NCBI GenBank assembly: GCA_005406025.1 | Contig: BGZK01000532.1 | Span: forward strand, 1 to 64,000 | DNA from: Eumeta japonica | Taxonomy: Eukaryota; Arthropoda; Insecta; Lepidoptera; Psychidae | Direction: 5' to 3' | Length of the DNA: 64,000 bases | Shown here: one piece after another, positions 58,566 through 64,000 of the stretch | Layout: each line of letters begins with the position of its first letter | Position numbering within the stretch: the first letter of the stretch is position 1 | Notes under the pieces: generated by a model | Database searches by the model: none | What the model saw: the letters and a program-made list of their open reading frames with translations, nothing else | Told to the model about the DNA's origin: nothing | Position numbers and translations under genes: made by a program

Positions 58566-58723
58566 TATACGCTTATTTAAACAATTAGTTTTAGTGATAC
58601 TCATTTGAAATATGACTATCATACTTTAAAAATACGTAAAGATGACTCCAGTACAATTTTGTAATCGATGCGGTTCAGCCATGCTGTGATTGGTAGCAGT
58701 ACGAAATTGGGCTGCCTCGACCG

Positions 58724-59086
58724 GTGAGATATAATAATCTCACAGAATATACATGTGAAGTAACAGTTTTGGCTGTTGCATTTCGTCGAGCGAGCGAGAG
58801 TTTCGACGGCCCGCTCCCACTTCATTCCCCACCACCCCCCATTACAACACTCCCCCTTCATTCCCCACCACCCCCCATTACAACACTCCCCCTTCTATCA
58901 CCGCATTCCCACTACATCCATCACTCATCCCTCATCATATATCTTATCCATAACCAAAGCAACGCACTGAGCAACAATTCGGGAGGCGGTGGCCACCTGC
59001 TCTTTGGTGGCTCGCATTCTCGCATGTCTCTTTATAATGCAAAGAAAAAAAAATTAAGGAATGCTCTGTTTAATTTAGTTAAATGA
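58724..59086 (+). other. Open frame with proline-rich duplication, identity unknown
   Basis: 120 codons are open. The middle is a duplicated, C-rich segment coding LPLHSPPPPITT twice. The end reads NNSGGGGHLLFGGSHSRMSL, then YNAKKKKLRNALF. I do not recognise it. The tail has a coding-like feel and could be a remnant of a mobile-element protein or a terminal exon, but no acceptor or family match supports it. Confidence 0.2.
58821..58892 (+). repeat. 36-bp perfect tandem duplication, C-rich
   Basis: TTCATTCCCCACCACCCCCC followed by ATTACAACACTCCCCC is repeated exactly at 58821-58856 and 58857-58892. The minus strand has repeated runs of 4-6 G and could form a G-quadruplex. Confidence 0.95.
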
Positions 59087-59964
59087 AAACGTATCAAAAA
59101 TGTTTGTGTTTTCTTACTTTGGTTTTATTTATTTGATTTTATGTTTTTTGGGTAGTAAAATCTGTTCATCTTTTTAGATTGTGTTAAAATAAAGCCGTCG
59201 CATCTACAAGGAATATATATTATACAGTTCCATTAATTTACAAATATTGGTTGCACAGAAAAATTCTTAGACAATTCCATTTTAAATTATTAAGTCATTC
59301 TCCACTGATAAAAATAAAAAAAAAACATGTGAGGATAATATAAGCAAATGAAATTGTTCAAATTTAACAGTTCCATAAGTGAGAAGTATATAATATAATT
59401 TATTATGTGATCTTATTTAGGTACTATTAGTTAAATAAAACAGTTTTTAGTGGAAAATATTACATTTTATCAATTCTATGATTCATTTCATAACAAAGCC
59501 GTCGCTGTTCACTTAATATTTTATCTATTTACCGATATTTCAAAAATTCAATTGAGCGTAATTGAAATAAAAATGTGAAAGAAATACGAAGAAAATAAGG
59601 AAAATAATAGGAATAATAAATATATTGCACCAAGACAACAGAATTACGATATAACAATAATAACAATTTAAACAGTAAAATTAACAATAATTTTTCTTGT
59701 TTGCACCTACCACCTAATTTTATTTTTACCTAACCTACCATTTTTATTTTACAAGTTATATCAAACGTTAAATCAATGGTATCAGCTATTCTTATAGCGC
59801 TGAAACAGAAATGTCCTTTAACTTTAAGCATGTAAAACAAGCTGAACGTTTTTATAGATGTTAAATGTGCATCACTTCGTCGCTTGAAACTTTTTGGTTT
59901 TGCAATGTTGTCTGCTGGAATACAAAACAGGGGAATTTTATACAAAAAAAAAGTATAAAATCAA
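59087..59964. other. Anonymous AT-rich stretch
   Basis: AAAGCCGTCGC occurs at both about 59194 and 59497, perhaps marking the ends of an eroded element. Nothing else seen. Confidence 0.35.
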
Positions 59965-60110
59965 AAAAATACCGGCAATGTCCAAAGAAGGATCAAAATC
60001 GGCGTTGGGATCGACACTGGAATAAAAAGCAGGGTGACAATCGAAATAAAGAGCGGAATCGAGATTAGAAACAATAATTACTAAATTATACTTTACGCAC
60101 AGCGTAGCGG
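59965..60110 (+). repeat. Degenerate purine-rich interspersed repeat (copy 4)
   Basis: Words such as GGATCAAAATCGGCGTTGGG, ATCGACACTGGAATAAAAAG and GAGCGGAATCGAGATTAGAA match the family at 21150 and 41560. The end, ACGCACAGCGTAGCGGATAG, is a mutated AGCGAAGCGG tail. Confidence 0.6.
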
Positions 60111-63100
60111 ATAGATAAAACGGCGAACACGAGACAAAGTTTTTTTATAAATTTTGAAAACTATTGATATCTTAAAAGCAAATTATAATTTTGCAAGAAA
60201 TATCGGAATTCTTTGGTTTTTGTTATGAAAGACTATTGACACATAATTGCTATATTAAAAAGTAATCATTATTGTTGACAACATGTTACTGATATAAAAA
60301 GTTGTTCTCGTGTTATTAAAGACATTATTATATTTTCGAAGCTTGTGTATTCGGTAGCCTTTTGCATTCCTCTTTAATGAAAGTTGCACCATGTCACGAA
60401 ACATAAGATCTTAATATTCTTGGGGATCTAATACTTTACTTTATATCGTAAACACGAGGAAAAACACGAGATATTGGTAAAAATCAAACCCGCCAACGTG
60501 CAGATAATAGTAAGATCCAAAAAGTTTTGAAATTATTTCTTTTTTTTTCTAATTTAAATTGAATTTTTGGGTATATATCATTCATACGATTTTTAAATAA
60601 TTCTTGTTCTAGTAAATTGCCTAACCAACATACAATTATGTTTACCATATACCTAAATTAATATAATGTATTATTATTCTTTTTTAAAATACTTATTTTC
60701 AAGTTCATCCATAAAAAAATCTGCCATTAATGGAGTTATAGGTAAAGGCATGGCAAATTGTCTTTGGGAAGTTAAATTTGCTTTTAAATCGGCAGAAAAC
60801 TTTGACTAATACACAGTTCAGTTAATTTAATAATGTCATTTCCTTCTCCGGATGTAACTTTGGTGTTTCTAATTTATATTTCATATTTATTAGGCATTGT
60901 TTAATAAGTACGTTTGTAAATGAACTTTCAACGAAAAATCAAATTAATTTTACATTGATCGAAAGAATGAAATGTTTAATTTTTCTTTTATTTTTAGATG
61001 TTTTACTAAATTGTATGTCGGTGCTTAGACATATTACCGGGCGAATGATAAAATAAAGCAACAAGAATAGCATTACAAAGTCACCAAAAATATGTCTTAA
61101 TGAAGAGTTCCAAAAAATTGTTTAAACCTAAAGATAACCTTAAGCATAAGACCACATTTAAGCAACGCTGTTGTAATTATGAACAAATCGAATTACAATA
61201 ATAAAATTAATAACATAATATAAAAAGATGAAAATTTGCAATTATCTGCATTCAAGTCGATCGTCGTTGCGTCCTTTTTAGTTCTATAGTGATTTAAAAA
61301 TATTAAATAGACACATCGATATTACAACAAAATTTTATCTGTATAGAAGAAAAGGATTTATCAATTTACAATGCTTTGATCTCTGGAATTAAAAATAATA
61401 CTGCTAGACTCAAATATGTCAATTACGACGTTTGAACTGTCAAATTTGTAAACGTTCGTTGCTTACTTTTATTGTAAGCGTGAAAGTGGTACAGTGGTCT
61501 TGTTGACGAATAGTGTAATAATTTGTGAAAATAATAAATATATTTGTGGCCTAATATGCACATTCATCCGTCTCATGTAGAATAGAAAAAAAACTCTTTT
61601 CTCTTTGTGTATTCTCTGGACCAAATTATTACTTCTTTGTGTCATTAAAATCGCACTGGTTATTTCAAGACTGTTGACGAAAAGTCTTGGTAAGTAATTT
61701 TTATATAGAAATAATATATTTTTTAATAAAATAGAATATTTTTGATTCGTGTATGTAAAATTTTAGTTTTAATACCAATAACATGTTTTCTTAGTAAACT
61801 TACAAAAAAACTAAATAAAATATTGCATTACATTGCAATATTTTCAAAATGCGGTTTTAATTTATTAGCATGATAATATATATTAAACGTGTTTTTATAT
61901 ATCCGATTTAGTATTTACACTGCTATATGGAATCAAATTCAAATCATTTAGCATAATTATTTAAATTTCTGAACATGTAATTTGAAAGCTATATTTTTCT
62001 GATTGGAGATTCATGTTGTCATTTAATCTTTATTTATCCTGTACTAGTAGAAAAAAAAATGAATATTTCAAATCATTTCCAATTATAAATTTTAGTCATA
62101 ATCATCTTCAATTGTTTGAATTATCATTTTCGTTTTTAATAAATATATGAGTTACTTTTGCATTTCTTGATGTTTTTATTTTTCAAATGGTAGTTGTAAA
62201 GACTACATCTGCAGTACTATAATTATTTTCTTTTTCTAAATAATAATTACAAACACATCTAATTAATAGAATGAGATTTTCAAATTTTATCAATGATGAC
62301 TGATTTTATGTGCATTTGGATATTTAGCCTTTATTTAGGGATTTTAACATGTGATAACCTGGTGATCAGACATATTTACACTTAATTTAATTTACAATCA
62401 ATATTTCTACATCATTAATAAACTTTGACAACTCATATTCAATGGCAGTTTTTTAGGACAAAGACAGACTCGAAGATTTTTAATAGAAAGAACAATAACT
62501 TGATTTGTACAATTTTTTTACATACTACATAGCATTAAAAATATTGAATTTCATAATTTGGTAATTAATTTAAGTGTTTAACAATTAACAAAATCTGGCA
62601 ATAAATTGCTAACTCGAGGGATGTACATAAGGAATAAGGTTTTTTAATAAATTGTATAGTAACCTTGGTTTTTAACATTGTGTTATTTCAAATTAATAGC
62701 TTCTTTTACAGCGTGAATGGACTTTTACCTCAAATAATACCTATCTCAGTTGAAGTAACACTTAGTAATCGTGGTGAATGTGAATGCTTTGTTTTCAATT
62801 TATTAATATATTCTAATAGATAAGAGGCATGACTTTATGACAGAAAATTTATAATAATATGTGATTTTGATCATTTATTTTTATTTAATAGGCCATTTCG
62901 TAACAACACCGGAAATATTTAATATTTTGAGAATACCATTAATTTAAAAGCTATGAAAACAAATATGAAAAGAAATGAAAATGCTTTTAATATGATTTAG
63001 CTACATTTTGTGCATGTAAAAAATGTTATATCAAATAGAAACCAAATTTCTTCATATAGATAATGGTTTTGACTAAAGAAACACCCATGGAAGTAAACTT

Positions 63101-64000
63101 CTAGTGTTTTTAAAGTATTGTGTTAATTATAAGGGCCTAAGTATTTATATTTAAAAAAATATTGCAATAACAAACAAGTGGTTTTATTTTATTTATGAGC
63201 CTAAATATGTATGTAATAGAATTACAATTCATGTAATTTTCATAGAATTCAATACAACAAAAAATTGCATCATCATGGGACTATTTGCCACTGGAGTAGG
63301 CTAAAAAAAATATCACCCAAGGTTTGTGCAAGGGCTGATATTCACCCAGAATAAAATAAATGCGACATAAAAAAATGTCTATCTTGAATACCTAAGTGAG
63401 AAATCAAACATTATCTTATTATAATCAACATACCATCCATGTAAACTACTAGGCTGTTTAAGCAATTTTAGTTTTTTTTTTATCCATTTTCATGCAATGT
63501 ATGTATCACTTATAACAGAAAAATATACGACTGCCTGTGAAATGAGGGCTTTTTTAACACTTATTGTATAACAGATATAATTTATTATGAGAAAAAGTAT
63601 GTAGTCAATTATTTTTTATTGAAAACAGAGCAATGACCTGATTTTCACTTTGTTTCAGTCATTGGTTCTTCTCTGATAATCATAGGCCTCAATTCAGATT
63701 TTGCTATATACTATTCTGTGCCATTTTTATCTAAAAGTTGCCTGCGACCTTTTATAGATCAGTTTTTATTTGAGACAACACATACCAATCTCTATATGTG
63801 AATAAGTGACTTAATGATTATTTATTGATTAAATAAGTACTATTTAATTGTAAAACGGGGAATAAAATCCCTAAAGTAAATAAAACTTGTGGTAACTGAT
63901 TGTCTTGGCCAAGTTCACAAGTTAGCATCACAACTGAAATGAAATTGAGTTGATCTTCAAAAGTTTAAAAGGCTGTAAAATAAAAACTGTTAAGATGTAT
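60111..64000. other. AT-rich stretch, possible 5' exon at 61440-61690
   Basis: No coding sequence. 61440-61690 has features of a transcription start: TGTCAAATTTGTAAACGTTC, CGTTGCTTAC and then a strong donor, GTAAGTAA at 61691, after AAAAGTCTTG. A non-coding first exon of a gene lying beyond the right edge is possible. The rest is AT-rich with homopolymers and scattered AATAAA motifs. Confidence 0.35.

Overview
This is insect nuclear DNA, most probably from a moth or butterfly. Long AT-rich stretches are broken by short CpG-rich islands, many decayed mariner, hAT, pogo and LINE copies, and several short interspersed repeats whose tails (for example AGCGAAGCGGGCGGG followed by a CTAG/CTAAT-type end, and GGGTACGGAACCCTAAAA) are characteristic of Lepidoptera. 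The taxonomic call is an inference from repeat content and codon style. No rRNA, intact tRNA, CRISPR or prokaryotic feature is present.

The one host protein-coding gene I can recognise is PRL-1 (PTP4A, phosphatase of regenerating liver) on the + strand. Its four coding pieces lie between 47283 and 51692. They carry the start, the DDG general-acid motif, the HCVAGLGR P-loop, the polybasic tail and a CCVQ prenylation box. Introns 1 to 3 hold ordinary sequence plus a decayed mariner in intron 3. At the start of coding piece 2 the expected ELK...VVRVCE segment is shortened and frame-shifted. This is either an assembly error or a real lesion. GC-rich islands at about 46640-46790, 44320-44670 and 35150-35440 are candidate promoters or 5' non-coding exons for this or neighbouring genes.

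Layout. 1-4336: AT-rich, no gene, a possible short 5' exon near 680-815. 4337-6400: a purine/pyrimidine-rich degenerate repeat, then a decayed mariner. 6400-12330: mostly anonymous, with TATA-box and hairpin candidates and an interspersed repeat. 12331-12989: a 120-bp minisatellite. 13865-14345: a LINE 3' fragment. 16920-17440: a Helitron-like repeat with internal tandem units. 18-20 kb: CpG islands. 20331-21819: a MITE, a degenerate repeat and a long foldback. 23558-26916: a mariner next to an hAT element that still has its target-site duplication and itself contains a second copy of the MITE. 27390-27468: three CACGTG boxes. 28.7-29.1 kb: a TATA-containing GC-rich promoter candidate. 30-43 kb: anonymous DNA with a tRNA-like SINE head, a perfect 40-bp palindrome, more repeats and a pre-miRNA-like hairpin. 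44-53 kb: PRL-1 and its flanks. 53.5-55 kb: a decayed LINE reverse transcriptase. 55.6-55.9 kb: a CCAAT/NRF1-type promoter candidate. 56.5-59.1 kb: tandem-unit repeat, pogo derivative and C-rich duplication. 60-64 kb: AT-rich, with a possible non-coding first exon near 61.4-61.7 kb.

No multi-gene system is visible. The points of interest are the broken PRL-1 exon, the dated transposon nest, and several inverted-repeat structures.
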